64,000 nt of DNA from Salinarimonas sp. (GCF_040111675.1 NZ_CP157794.1:3183501-3247500), one strand, 5' to 3'; positions 1-8,583 are shown, counted from the first letter of the stretch. Translations and numbers: made by a program. Notes: generated by a model not told the origin, from the sequence alone.

Positions 1-1273
1 CGATCTCGGGGAAGAGGACGAGGAGGGCGATGCACACGAGCATCGCGCCCCAGAAGGGCATCACGCCGGCGAAGATCGTCTCGAGCTTGGCGTCCTGCGC
101 GATGGTCGAGACGACGAAGCAATTGACGCCCACCGGCGGGCTGATCAGGCCCATCTCGAGCACGATCACCATGATCACGCCGAACCAGATCGGGTCGAAG
201 CCGAGCCCGACCACGACGGGGAAGGTGATCGGCAGGGTGATCACCATCAGCGACAGCCCCTCGATCACCATGCCGAGCACGGCGTAGAGCGCGACGATGA
301 TGAGGATCGCCGTGTAGGGCCCGAGCTCGGCCGAGACGAAGCCGTTCGCCACGATGCCGGGCAGGCCCGAGAGCGCGACGAAGGGGGCGAAGACGTTGGC
401 GCCGATCAGGATGAGGAAGCACATCCCCGTCGTGCGCAGCGTATCGAGGAGGCAGGCGGCGATCGTGCCGGGGGTGAGGCCGCCGCGGATCGTCAGCATG
501 ATTGCCGCGAGGAAGGCGCCGACGCCCGACGCCTCCACCGGCGTGAACACGCCCGTGTAGATGCCTCCGATCGTCACCAGGATGATGCCGACGATGCCGG
601 TCGCGCGCCCGAGCGAGGCGAGGCGCTCGCCCCAGGTGGAAGCCGGGCCAGACGGCCCCTCCTCCGGGCGCAGGCGCACCACGACGGCGATGGTCACGAG
701 GAAGAGCGCGGTGAGCAGCAGCCCCGGCAGCACGCCGGCCATGAACAGCCGCCCGATCGACTGCTCGGTGAGGATCGCGTAGAGCACGAAGCCGGTGGAG
801 GGCGGGATCAGGATGCCGAGCGTGCCCCCCGCCGCGATGGCGCCGGTGGAGAGCCGCTGGCCGTAGCCGTAGCGGCGCATGTTCGGGTAGGCGACGCGCC
901 CCATCGTCACCGCGGAGGCGATGGAGGAGCCCGAGAGCGCCGCGAACCCGGCGCAGCCGACGATGGTCGCCCCCGCGAGCCCCCCCTTGCGCCCGCCGAG
1001 CCAGCGATAGGCGGCGTCGTAGAGGTCCTTCGACAGGCCCGCCGCCGAGGCGAGATTGCCCATCAGGATGAAGAGCGGCAGCACGGTGAGCTCGTAATGC
1101 GAGGCCGTGGCGAAGGCCTGGCCCGAAAGCGTGTAGGCCGCCGAGATCGGGTCCGTGAGCGCAACGAGCCCGGCGAGCCCCGCGATCAGCATGGCGACGC
1201 CCACCGGCACGCCGAGCCCCATCAGCGCGAACAGGCCGAGAAAGCCGAGGACGCCGACCGCCGCCGCGCTCAC
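1..1273 (-). CDS. dctM: TRAP transporter large permease DctM (3' end cut by window)
   Basis: Large membrane subunit of a tripartite ATP-independent periplasmic (TRAP) importer, which moves an organic acid or similar solute across the inner membrane with an ion gradient. I translated about 424 residues from a GTG start whose first bases overlap the stop of the small permease (GTGA overlap). The protein is hydrophobic throughout and carries typical DctM stretches: GVPVGVAM near the N terminus, LPLFILMGNL, GFAALSGSSIASAVTMG, LGILIPPS, and LISPPVGVNCFVV close to the cut. DctM proteins are usually about 430 aa, so only the last few residues lie outside the window. It is third in the operon dctP-dctQ-dctM. 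The substrate cannot be read from the sequence. Confidence 0.93.
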   Translation of the reverse strand, partial: MSAAAVGVLGFLGLFALMGLGVPVGVAMLIAGLAGLVALTDPISAAYTLSGQAFATASHYELTVLPLFILMGNLASAAGLSKDLYDAAYRWLGGRKGGLAGATIVGCAGFAALSGSSIASAVTMGRVAYPNMRRYGYGQRLSTGAIAAGGTLGILIPPSTGFVLYAILTEQSIGRLFMAGVLPGLLLTALFLVTIAVVVRLRPEEGPSGPASTWGERLASLGRATGIVGIILVTIGGIYTGVFTPVEASGVGAFLAAIMLTIRGGLTPGTIAACLLDTLRTTGMCFLILIGANVFAPFVALSGLPGIVANGFVSAELGPYTAILIIVALYAVLGMVIEGLSLMVITLPITFPVVVGLGFDPIWFGVIMVIVLEMGLISPPVGVNCFVVSTIAQDAKLETIFAGVMPFWGAMLVCIALLVLFPEI

Positions 1274-1773
1274 GGCGCCAGCCTCCCGCGCAGGGCGCCC
1301 GCCGCGAACAGGACGGCGGAGAGGCCGAAGCCGGCGGCGAGCGCGTAGTAGAACGGGCCGTAGGGGATGCGCAGCAGCATCGTGGTCTCGCCGAACATCG
1401 CCGCTTCGCCGCCGTTCACGAAGCAGCGCCAGGCGAGATAGGCGAGCGCCGCGGCGGAGGCCGCGTAGCCGGCGCGGCGCAGGGCCCCGCCCGCCGCCCG
1501 CGGCATCCGGTCGATCAGCGCCGTGATCGCCACCGCCCGGTCGCTCGCGATGCACAGCGGCACGGAGGCGGCGACCACGACGGCGAGGATCACCTGGGTG
1601 AGGTCGTTGGCGCCGAGGATCGGCGCGTTGGCGAAGGAGCGCAGCAGCGCGTCGGCCACCGTGAGCAGCATCAGCGCGAGGACGCCGACGCCGCCGACGA
1701 CGGCGATCGCCGCCGCCGCCCATCGCTCGAGCCGCGTTCCCCCGCGAGACGGCCGATCCGAGACCGGGTCCAT
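1270..1773 (-). CDS. dctQ: TRAP transporter small permease DctQ
   Basis: Small membrane subunit (167 aa) that pairs with DctM in the TRAP permease. Four hydrophobic segments are visible, roughly residues 14-38, 53-72, 94-112 and 137-160, as expected for DctQ. It lies between the binding protein gene (26 nt downstream of its stop) and dctM, with which it shares a 4-nt stop/start overlap, so the three genes are almost certainly co-transcribed and the two permeases translationally coupled. Sequence identity in this family is low; the call rests on size, topology and gene order. Confidence 0.9.
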   Translation of the reverse strand: MDPVSDRPSRGGTRLERWAAAAIAVVGGVGVLALMLLTVADALLRSFANAPILGANDLTQVILAVVVAASVPLCIASDRAVAITALIDRMPRAAGGALRRAGYAASAAALAYLAWRCFVNGGEAAMFGETTMLLRIPYGPFYYALAAGFGLSAVLFAAGALRGRLAP

Positions 1774-1799
1774 GCTTGCGCCCTTCGCCCTCGGCCGCC

Positions 1800-2795
1800 T
1801 CAGTTCGCCGCCGCGAAGCGCGCGAGGAAGGCCTCGCCGTCGATGCCGACGGCCTCGCCCTGCGTCTTCAGCTCGGCCGCGACCGGCGCCGCCATCGCCT
1901 CGACGAAGGCCGCGCGGGCCTCCGGCGCGAGCGCGATCAGCTCGACGTTCGCCTCGCGCAGCATGGCGATTCCGCGATCGCCCGCCGCCTTGAAGGCCGC
2001 CGCCGCGCGCAGCGAGAGATCGCGCCCGGTGAGATCGTCCAAGGCGGCGCGCTGCTCGTCGGAGAGCTTCTCATGGGCGCCCTTGTTCATGATCAGGGTG
2101 AAGGTCGAGAGCGCGCCCGGGACGTTCGTGGTCACGTACTCGGCGACCTCGTGGAGATTGTAGGAGCCCACCGCCGAGGCGTCGATCATCACGGCGTCGA
2201 CGACGCCCGTGCTCATGGCGTTGTAGACCTCGGTCGCCGGCAGCGAGACCGGGATGCCGCCCCAGGCCTCGACGATCGCCGCGGTGACCGGATCTGGGAT
2301 GCGCACCTTGAGCCCGGAGACATCCTCCAGCGAGCGCACCGGCGTCTCGCGCGTGAACAGGATCGCCGGGTTGTTGGTCCAGAAGGCGAGGAGCTCGACC
2401 TGCTCGAAGTCGCCCTCCAGCGCGTCGATGTTGTCCCAGATCGTGGCCGTCGCGCTCTCCGGATCGGCGAAGAGGCCCGGCACGTGCAGCATCACCGAGC
2501 GCTGGAACTGCGCCGGCGTGTATTGCGGCAGGTTGAAGGCGATGTCGGCGATGCCGGTGACCGCGCGTCGATACTGCTGGTTCGGCCCCGCGCCGAGCTC
2601 GCCGGCGGGGTAGACCTTGATGGTGAGCGCGCCGTTGGTCTTCGCCGCGATCTCCTCGGCCAGCGGCGTCATCACGTGCCGGTCCATCGGATGCTGCGGC
2701 GACATGAAATGGGCGAGCTTGAGCTCGGTGGCGGACGCGGCAGCGGCGCACAAGGCGGCGCCGGCCGCGATCGCCGCGATGGCGATGCGTCGCAT
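1800..2795 (-). CDS. dctP: TRAP transporter periplasmic solute-binding protein DctP
   Basis: Extracytoplasmic receptor of 331 aa for the adjacent TRAP permease. A signal peptide occupies about residues 1-22 (hydrophobic Ala-rich stretch ending ASA-TE). Mature features typical of the DctP family include KLAHFMSPQHP, the TIKVYPAGELG segment and LKVRIPDPV, which contains the arginine that in this family usually binds a substrate carboxylate. First gene of the dctPQM operon. The upstream region holds a short inverted repeat that could be the operator. The solute is unknown; TRAP receptors with this arginine usually take carboxylated compounds. Confidence 0.93.
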   Translation of the reverse strand: MRRIAIAAIAAGAALCAAAASATELKLAHFMSPQHPMDRHVMTPLAEEIAAKTNGALTIKVYPAGELGAGPNQQYRRAVTGIADIAFNLPQYTPAQFQRSVMLHVPGLFADPESATATIWDNIDALEGDFEQVELLAFWTNNPAILFTRETPVRSLEDVSGLKVRIPDPVTAAIVEAWGGIPVSLPATEVYNAMSTGVVDAVMIDASAVGSYNLHEVAEYVTTNVPGALSTFTLIMNKGAHEKLSDEQRAALDDLTGRDLSLRAAAAFKAAGDRGIAMLREANVELIALAPEARAAFVEAMAAPVAAELKTQGEAVGIDGEAFLARFAAAN

Positions 2796-2852
2796 GAGAT
2801 TTCCTCCCGCTCGGGCCCGTTCGGGCTCGCACGCGCCTGGTTCGGCGCTTGT

Positions 2853-2868
2853 TGTTGACGGGCCAACA
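2853..2868. promoter_or_regulatory. Possible operator upstream of dctP
   Basis: TGTTG-N6-CAACA inverted repeat about 58-73 nt upstream of the dctP start, in an otherwise gene-free 296-nt stretch (2796-3091). The arrangement resembles GntR-type operators often found before TRAP operons. No regulator gene lies next to it in the window. With only five bases per arm it could be chance. Confidence 0.3.
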
Positions 2869-3091
2869 TAGCAGCCGACCGCAACGACGACAAGCTTCCC
2901 TCCCAGGAGGAAACGCGCTTCGCGCCGCGCGGAGACCCGGCATGACCGATCACGAACGCAGCGACGACCTGAACCGATCGAGCCACGGGCGCACGCCTCG
3001 GCCTATGCGCAGCGGACCCGCGCCGGCGAGTGACGCAGGCTCCGCTCCCCGCTCGAGCCGCCGCGAGTGGAGATGGCCGTCGCTTTCGTTC

Positions 3092-3838
3092 TCAGGCCCG
3101 GTGCTCGGGGTTCTCGAAGTCGAACCGGCAGCCGGCCTTCCAGGCGCGACGGTCGTTGCCGTGGTTCGGCAGGCCGCCGGCATCCGTCAGCATGCGGGCG
3201 AGATGCATCAGGTTCCAGGTCATGATCGTGGTGTTGCGCTGGGTGAAGTCGTTGTCGAACCCCGCCCCGTCGTCGCCGTAGCTCGGGCCCGGCCCCGCCT
3301 CCCCGATCCAGCCGCAATCGGCCTGCGGCGGGATCGCGTAGCCGAGGTGGCTCAGCGCATAGAGGATCGACATCGAGCAGTGCTTGATCCCGTCCTCGTT
3401 GCCGGTGACGACGGCGCCGCCGACCTTGCCGTAGAACGTGGACTGGCCCTTGTCGTTGAGCTCGCCCGACATCGCGTAGAGCCGCTCGATCACGAGCCGG
3501 CACACCGAGGATTCCTCGCCGAGCCAGATCGGCGTGCCGACGACGAGGATGTGCGCGCCCGCGATGCGCGCCCACAAAGCGGGCCAGTCGTCCCGCTCCC
3601 GGCCGTGCTCGGTCATGTCCGGGTAGACGCCGAAGGCGATGGCGTGGTCGACGGGGCGGATCTCGTCGACCGTGACGCCGTTCTTGCGCATGATCTCAGC
3701 CGACGTGCCGAGCAGCAGCGCCGTGTGCGAGGGCTGCGGGCCCGGCTTGAGCGTGCAGTTCAGGTAGACGGCGCGCAGGTCGGAGAAATCCGTCCGGTTC
3801 CCCTCCGCCAGCGCGCGCTGCTTCTCGTTCAGGGCCAT
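3092..3838 (-). CDS. Flavodoxin-family NAD(P)H-dependent oxidoreductase
   Basis: Predicted FMN-dependent reductase of 248 aa, cytoplasmic (no signal peptide). The N-terminal part reads LRAVYLNCTLKPGPQPSHTALLL, the beta1-loop-alpha1 FMN phosphate region of NADPH-dependent FMN reductases, and the second nucleotide-binding strand is ILVVGTPIWLGEESSV. A GGAGGA ribosome site precedes the chosen ATG. The electron acceptor cannot be told from sequence; homologous families reduce quinones, azo dyes or free flavin. It sits among other redox-stress genes (peroxiredoxin-like and cytochrome P460) in the same orientation but with gaps of 30 nt and more, so co-transcription is possible, not shown. Confidence 0.8.
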   Translation of the reverse strand: MALNEKQRALAEGNRTDFSDLRAVYLNCTLKPGPQPSHTALLLGTSAEIMRKNGVTVDEIRPVDHAIAFGVYPDMTEHGRERDDWPALWARIAGAHILVVGTPIWLGEESSVCRLVIERLYAMSGELNDKGQSTFYGKVGGAVVTGNEDGIKHCSMSILYALSHLGYAIPPQADCGWIGEAGPGPSYGDDGAGFDNDFTQRNTTIMTWNLMHLARMLTDAGGLPNHGNDRRAWKAGCRFDFENPEHRA

Positions 3839-3868
3839 GCCATCCTCCTCCAGGTCACGGACGGGCGA

Positions 3869-4426
3869 TCACTCGGCCGCCTTCGGCAGGCTCGTCACCT
3901 CGCCCCGGGCCGGGTAGCCCTTGGCGAGCACGAAGTCGACGGCGCCGAGCACGTTGGACAGGTGCGGGCGGGCGAAGGGCATGGTCTGCACGGTGCCGAA
4001 ATAGAGGGTGCCGTCGGCGCGCACGAGATAGAGCGCCGGCTCGCTGAACAGGGCGGGCTCCTCGATCCCGAGCGACGTCGGCCCGCGCCCGGAGGAGACG
4101 TAGAGCCCCCAGCGCCGCGCGGTCTCGAGGTCGAGCCCGTAGGCGACCCGCAGGTCGGAGAGGCCCCACTCGGCCTTGGTCCGCTCGCCGCGCTCCGCGT
4201 CGTCCGAGGAGATGGCGACGACGCCGCGCTCGGCGAAGGCGCCGATCTGGCGCTCCAGCTCGCGCAGCTGGGTCTTGCAGAGCGGGCAGTGCAGGCCGCG
4301 GTAGAAGACGAGCAGGGTGAAAGTCTCGGGCGTCTCCGTCGCGATGTCGAAGCGCCCGCCGCCGGCGAGGGGCAGCGCCAGGGCGGGAACGGGCTCGCGG
4401 GGGACGAGGGGGCGGATGTCGGTCAT
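3869..4426 (-). CDS. AhpC/TSA-type peroxiredoxin-like protein
   Basis: Thioredoxin-fold protein of 185 aa of the peroxiredoxin-like (AhpC/TSA) group. The redox motif is CPLC, Cys47 and Cys50, following the strand TFTLLVFYRGLH, so the usual peroxiredoxin PxxxTxxC context is replaced by RGLHCPLC, as in the peroxiredoxin-like family whose substrates are poorly known. The C-terminal part (ALYLVRADGTLYFGTVQ) matches the conserved strand after the cis-proline. No signal peptide, so cytoplasmic. GGAGAAAG precedes the start. It lies 30 nt downstream of nothing but shares orientation with the flavodoxin-like gene that follows it, which may supply electrons or share a stress role (inference). Confidence 0.82.
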   Translation of the reverse strand: MTDIRPLVPREPVPALALPLAGGGRFDIATETPETFTLLVFYRGLHCPLCKTQLRELERQIGAFAERGVVAISSDDAERGERTKAEWGLSDLRVAYGLDLETARRWGLYVSSGRGPTSLGIEEPALFSEPALYLVRADGTLYFGTVQTMPFARPHLSNVLGAVDFVLAKGYPARGEVTSLPKAAE

Positions 4427-4621
4427 GGGCTTTCTCCGGTCTGTCGCCGGGCTTTATGGCCCGCGCCGCCGGCCGTTTCACCGGGGGCGGCCGTCACATC
4501 AGCGTGGGGCGGGCGTGATCGCGGCGGCGCCTCGCGCCCGGCGACAGACGAGATCGACTCGTCCGGGAGCGCCGCGCCCCGCCGGACGCGACGCGGCGGG
4601 ACGCGCGGGACCGACGCCCGG

Positions 4622-5167
4622 TCAGCGCACGAAGTCGGTCGTGTAGAGATAGTCGCCGCCCGGCGCGGCGCCGTGGCAGGCGATGCAGCCCTGGTCCGCC
4701 CCCTTGGCGACGCGCCCCGCGAGCGCCATGCCCTGCGGGTTCCGGTCCAGCGAGCCGTCCGGCAGGTACTTGACCCAGAACCAGTTCATGTTGTCCGGGT
4801 CGTAGCCGTCCTCGCGCTGGTACATCACCGTGATCGAGGCGAGATGCTCGTCGCGCGCGCCCTGCACCTCTTCGCGAGAGGCCGGCGCGTAGTTGCGCTT
4901 CACCGAGAGGTGGCCCGTATGCCCCTCCAGCTCCAGGGTGGTGTGAAAGGTCTCGAGCATGGCCCCGTGCGGGTCCGAACCGGGATACGGCATCGTGTCG
5001 ATGGCGTTCTCGCCGGCGAGACAAAGCTCCTCCATCGCCGCGTAGAGCTGCTCGGCATATCCGACGCTCGCCTCGTCTCCGAAGGGAGCCTCTTCTTGTG
5101 CGGTGGCGAGACCGACGCCGAGGACGAGCGCGGCAGCGGTGGCGCCGGAGAGGATGGCGGCTTTCAT
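4622..5167 (-). CDS. Cytochrome P460 family c-type heme protein
   Basis: Periplasmic c-type cytochrome of 181 aa. Residues 1-23 form a signal peptide (ends ATA-QE). A single CIACH heme-attachment motif lies at residues 161-165 near the C terminus, preceded by the family signature ITVMYQREDGYDPDNMNWFW (residues 112-131) and followed by GAAPGGDYLYT. This layout, with one heme site close to the C terminus, is that of cytochrome P460, whose best known members oxidise hydroxylamine; many homologues in heterotrophs have no proven role. I cannot assign the lysine that cross-links heme in true P460. No ammonia-oxidation genes are nearby, so a detoxification role is more likely than energy metabolism (inference). 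Confidence 0.85.
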   Translation of the reverse strand: MKAAILSGATAAALVLGVGLATAQEEAPFGDEASVGYAEQLYAAMEELCLAGENAIDTMPYPGSDPHGAMLETFHTTLELEGHTGHLSVKRNYAPASREEVQGARDEHLASITVMYQREDGYDPDNMNWFWVKYLPDGSLDRNPQGMALAGRVAKGADQGCIACHGAAPGGDYLYTTDFVR

Positions 5168-5282
5168 GGGCGGCTCCTTTCCGCTTCATCGTGACGCTGG
5201 GTCAAGACTTCGCACCGGCGCGCGTTCCCCGAGGTGCGCCTCGTTCACGCGATTGCGACCGGCCGCCTCGGGCCCGTCACGC

Positions 5283-6344
5283 TCAGCGCCGCCCGGCGAG
5301 CGCGCCGCCGACCACGGCCGCCAGCGCTCCGACGAGGAGGAGGACGCCGCCCGAGAGCGCCCCGATCGCGGCGGCGCGCAGCATCGGCTCGGCCGCCCGC
5401 GCCGCGGCGGCGCGCGCCCGCTCGCGCAGGTGCTGCACGCGCGCCTCGATGACCTCGGGGAGCGAGCGCTCGGCCGGCGCGGCGGCCGCGCGCCATTCGG
5501 CGACGCCCTCGACGGCGCGCAGCGGCGGCGCGCCGGTCTGCTGGGCGATCAGCTCCGTCAGCACCGTATCGTCGGGAATCGGGCCGGCGGCGCCGGGGAG
5601 GACGCCGCGCGGGGCCGTCGGCTCGGGGTCGGCGACGACGTCGAGGGCGGCGGCGAGGGCACGGGCGAGGTCGTCGAGCGTCTCCTCGGGCGCGCGCACC
5701 GCCTGCCGAGCGAGATCGGCCGCCTCGCTCGTCGCCGCCGCGGGCGAGACGGGGACGTCCACGCCGTCGACGGACGCGGCGGCGACGCGGCCGAGGGCGT
5801 TCGTGGCGCCGGCGGCGATCTCGGCCGCACCGGCGATGCCCGCAGACGCGATCAGGGTGGCGCGGTCGCCCGCGCGGTCGGCGGCGGCGAGGACGAGGCC
5901 GGCGATCACGGCGGAGACCAGCGCCCAGGCGAGCGCGCCGTGCAGCACGCCGTCAACGATCCGCGCAGCCGCCGCCCAGCGCGCCGCGACCCAGCCGCCC
6001 AGGCCGAGGGCGAGCGCCTGCGCGAGGAGCGCGCCGGCGCCCGTCAGGGCCGGCGAGCCGAACAGCCAGGGTCCTCCCTCCCCGCGCGTGAGGAGGACGA
6101 GCCCGGCGCCGAGACAGCCGAGCAGAAGCAGCAGCGCGCCGGCGAGGACCGCGCCGGCGAGGATGGCGCCCCAGGAGGCGCGGGGCGGGCGGGGCCTGCG
6201 TGCTCCCCGCGTCCGCAGCGGACGGTTGGGCGGGGGCGCCGTCGCCGGTCCCCGGCGTCCCGTGGCGAGAAGGGCGAGGCCGAGCCAGGCGAGCAGGCCG
6301 GGGCCGCGCCGCGCGTCGGGCGGGCGCACGTTCGGATCACTCAT
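5283..6344 (-). CDS. Ala-rich membrane protein of unknown function
   Basis: 353 aa, very rich in Ala, Gly and Arg. Hydrophobic stretches suitable for membrane segments lie near residues 60-88, 95-118, 128-155 and 325-350; between them is a long soluble part (about 170-320) with charged helices and a predicted amphipathic stretch before the last segment. The start ATG overlaps the stop of the upstream cupredoxin-cytochrome gene by 8 nt (ATGAGTGA), so the two are translationally coupled and the protein probably serves the same membrane redox function, for example as an anchor. I recognise no family. Codon use is as GC-rich as in neighbours. Confidence 0.65.
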   Translation of the reverse strand: MSDPNVRPPDARRGPGLLAWLGLALLATGRRGPATAPPPNRPLRTRGARRPRPPRASWGAILAGAVLAGALLLLLGCLGAGLVLLTRGEGGPWLFGSPALTGAGALLAQALALGLGGWVAARWAAAARIVDGVLHGALAWALVSAVIAGLVLAAADRAGDRATLIASAGIAGAAEIAAGATNALGRVAAASVDGVDVPVSPAAATSEAADLARQAVRAPEETLDDLARALAAALDVVADPEPTAPRGVLPGAAGPIPDDTVLTELIAQQTGAPPLRAVEGVAEWRAAAAPAERSLPEVIEARVQHLRERARAAAARAAEPMLRAAAIGALSGGVLLLVGALAAVVGGALAGRR

Positions 6345-7806
6345 CGCCCGCCTCCGCGCGCCGCTCCGGGGCGTCCCCCTCCCCCGGCCTGTGCGAGACC
6401 GGGGGGATCGAGAGGAGATAGTCCGCGATCGCCTCGCGATCGGCGGCGTCGAGCCGGCTCGTCGTCTCGGCGATCACCTTCGCCATCTCGCCCCGCAGGA
6501 AGTTCCCGTCCGGATCGACCCCGGTCCGCAGAAGCTCGACGATCTCGCCCTTCGTCCACGACCCGATGCCGGTCTCCTCGTCGGGCGTGATGTTGGGCGC
6601 GACGGTCACGGCGCCCGGGATCCCGGTCGAGCCGGCGAGATGCATCTCGTCGCGCCAGGTCCCGAAGGCGGTCTTCGTCGTGTGGCAGGCGCCGCAATGG
6701 GCGAGCGCGTTGACGAGGTAGGAGCCCCTGTTCCAGGACGCCGAGCGCGCCGGGTCCGCCGGCGCCGGCCCACGCTCGAAATCGAGCGCCCGCCAGCCGT
6801 GGACGAATTCCCGCTCGCCGAAGGGGAAGCGCAGCGCGTGCGGCGGGGTGGCGTTCTCCACCGGCCCGACGGTCTGGAGATAGGCCCAGATGTCCCGCAG
6901 GTCGAAGGCGTAGATGCGTGTGAACCAGGCGTAGGGGAAGACCGGGTAGTAGGGATGCCCCTGCGGCGAGACGCCCTGCTTCATGGCGGTGACGAAATCG
7001 TCCTCGCTCCAGCGCCCGAGGCCGGTCTCGGGGTCGGGCGTGAGGTTCGGCGGGTGGAAGACGCCGAAGGGCGTCTCGAGCCGCGCGCCGCCGGCGAAGC
7101 GTCCCTCGTCCGCCGTGTGGCAGGATTCGCATCCCCCGGCGGTGACCAGGTATTCGCCGCGGGCGACGGCGGTGCGGCGCGTCTCGTCCTCGGCGGCCCC
7201 GTCCTGTTCGGTACCGTCCTCGGCGCTCTCGCTTGCGGCCTGCTCCGTGGCGGCGCCCTCCGCGTCGTCCTGCTCGGCCGACCGGCTTTCCTCGCCGTCG
7301 GCGCTCGCCGCGCCGGCCTCCTCGGCCGCCTCGGCGGCGTCGGCCTGCTTCGGTCCCGATCCCTCCGGCGCCGCCTCGACGACGATCTCGCCGATCATGT
7401 CGGCCCGCTCGTGGGGGATGCAGAAATAGGTGTAGCGCCCGGGCGTCTCGAAGGTGCGCCGGAACGTGTCGCCGGGCTCGAGGTCGCCGGAACCGAAGGG
7501 CTCCGCCCCCTCTGGGAGGCGCACGCTGTCGTCGAGGGCCGCCTTCTCCGGGTCGGCCGTCACGGTATGCACCACCTGCGAGGAATTGCGCCATTCGATG
7601 GTCTCGCCGACCGTGATGGTCACGCGCTCGGGATCGTAGCGCAGATCGCCCATGCCGACGGTGGCGGCGACGGCGGAGTCGGAGTCGCGCTCGCCCTCGC
7701 CCGTCTCCTGGGCCGGCGCGATCGCCGGCAGCAGCACGGCCGCGCCGGGCCCGAGGGCGAGGGCGCCGCCGAGCGACAGCGCGAAGCGGAGGCGGGTCAT
7801 GCTCAT
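6337..7806 (-). CDS. Cupredoxin-diheme cytochrome c fusion protein
   Basis: Exported electron-transfer protein of 489 aa with three parts. After a signal peptide (about 1-33) comes a plastocyanin-like domain (about 48-145) with a full type-1 copper set: His80, Cys129, His132 and Met137. A 70-residue acidic Ala/Glu linker (about 146-215) leads to a diheme cytochrome c region with CESCH at 226-230 and CGACH at 371-375, similar to the cytochrome subunit of periplasmic dehydrogenases. The start overlaps the upstream cupredoxin stop (ATGA; a second ATG lies two codons in). Its cupredoxin domain closely resembles the free-standing cupredoxin just upstream, so a duplication followed by fusion is likely. 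Natural partner dehydrogenase or oxidase unknown. Confidence 0.9.
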   Translation of the reverse strand: MSMTRLRFALSLGGALALGPGAAVLLPAIAPAQETGEGERDSDSAVAATVGMGDLRYDPERVTITVGETIEWRNSSQVVHTVTADPEKAALDDSVRLPEGAEPFGSGDLEPGDTFRRTFETPGRYTYFCIPHERADMIGEIVVEAAPEGSGPKQADAAEAAEEAGAASADGEESRSAEQDDAEGAATEQAASESAEDGTEQDGAAEDETRRTAVARGEYLVTAGGCESCHTADEGRFAGGARLETPFGVFHPPNLTPDPETGLGRWSEDDFVTAMKQGVSPQGHPYYPVFPYAWFTRIYAFDLRDIWAYLQTVGPVENATPPHALRFPFGEREFVHGWRALDFERGPAPADPARSASWNRGSYLVNALAHCGACHTTKTAFGTWRDEMHLAGSTGIPGAVTVAPNITPDEETGIGSWTKGEIVELLRTGVDPDGNFLRGEMAKVIAETTSRLDAADREAIADYLLSIPPVSHRPGEGDAPERRAEAGDE

Positions 7807-8192
7807 TCCTCGACGATCACCTCGCCCAGCATGCCGGTGCGCTCGTGGGGGATGCAGAAATAGGCGTAGCGTCCGGGCGCCTCGAAGGTGTGCGTGAAGC
7901 TCCCGCCGCCGGTGATCACGCCGGAGTTGAAGGTTTCCGCTCCCTCGGGAAGGACGACGTGATCCGGGTCGGCGGCCTCGTCGGGGTCGGCGGTGACGGT
8001 GTGCGCGGCGGTCCCGACGTTGCGCCACTCCACCGTCTCGCCGGCTCGGATCGTGACGCTCTCCGGGACGAACTCGAGATCGTTCGTCATCTCGACGACG
8101 GCGGCCGGCTCCTGCGCGATGCCGGGGCCGGTGGCGAGGGCGGCTGCGAGGAAGAATGCGGGGCCGATGGACGATGGGCGAAACGCGGCCAT
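7803..8192 (-). CDS. Plastocyanin-like cupredoxin
   Basis: Small periplasmic blue-copper protein of 129 aa with a signal peptide (about 1-26) and one cupredoxin domain. Type-1 copper ligands are His64, Cys113, His116 and Met121, in the contexts TAAHTVTADP and YFCIPHERTGM. Longer readings of the frame upstream are unlikely: the ATG at 8192 has a GGGA ribosome site and is directly followed by a good signal peptide. First gene of a three-gene set with the cupredoxin-cytochrome fusion and the membrane protein. It shares its 450-nt upstream region with the divergently transcribed gene set that has a SigF-type promoter at 8558. Confidence 0.9.
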   Translation of the reverse strand: MAAFRPSSIGPAFFLAAALATGPGIAQEPAAVVEMTNDLEFVPESVTIRAGETVEWRNVGTAAHTVTADPDEAADPDHVVLPEGAETFNSGVITGGGSFTHTFEAPGRYAYFCIPHERTGMLGEVIVEE

Positions 8193-8557
8193 GCTCGTTC
8201 CCTTCCGTTCGGATGCGCGGCTTTCGAGCGGTTCGAGCGGCGAACGGACCGGCGAGAGGGTCGGTTCCTGGCGGCGCGGCTCACGGGATGGTGAGGGCTG
8301 CGCGATGCCGCGCCGGCAGAACCCGAGCGCTGGCTTCCCCGGCACGTGCGCGCGGTCGGCGCCCGCCCGTCCCGGCCCCGCTCGGCTGCACCGGGCCTCG
8401 CGCTCGCCGGGCCTAGCGCTCGCCGAGCTCGGTGCGCTGGCGCTGGAAGAGGCGGACGCGGGGACGCCGCGCCCATGAGCGAGGCCTTCGGGAGCGGACA
8501 AAAAAGGGGGAACGATCGCGCCCGGAGCCGGCGGCGTCGGGACCGCAGGGGGTCGAT
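8193..8557. other. Divergent intergenic region without a recognisable gene
   Basis: About 365 nt between the cupredoxin start and the SigF-type promoter. Reading frames here are shadows with no ribosome site or family resemblance. It must hold the promoter of the leftward cupredoxin operon, but I see no clear sigma-70 hexamers and no second GTAAC-type site. A run of six A followed by five G occurs near 8499-8510. Confidence 0.5.
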
Positions 8558-8583
8558 GTAACGAAGGCGTCCGGCGCAGCGAA
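8558..8583 (+). promoter_or_regulatory. SigF-type ECF promoter (GTAACG-N16-CGAA)
   Basis: GTAACG at 8558-8563 and CGAA at 8580-8583 are separated by exactly 16 nt, the arrangement described for the Caulobacter ECF factor SigF (GTAACC-N16-CGAA). Transcription would start near 8590, 50 nt before the ATG of the 40-aa ORF and about 200 nt before the DUF3179 gene. Three further rightward or leftward copies with the same spacing lie at 15781, 17718 and 17781, and a fifth at 18415; the first 16 bases of this copy (TAACGAAGGCGTCCG region) are nearly identical to those of the copy at 18415. Confidence 0.75.

Noticed and set aside
5098..7863. A 900-codon open frame on the + strand
   Set aside because: It is antisense to the cupredoxin-cytochrome, membrane-protein and P460 genes; it is Arg/Gly/Ala-rich without any domain, a by-product of high GC, while the minus-strand genes have signal peptides, CxxCH motifs and copper ligands.
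8497..8510. Six-A run near 8500 as a terminator
   Set aside because: No stem precedes it on the plus strand and no gene ends nearby on either strand.
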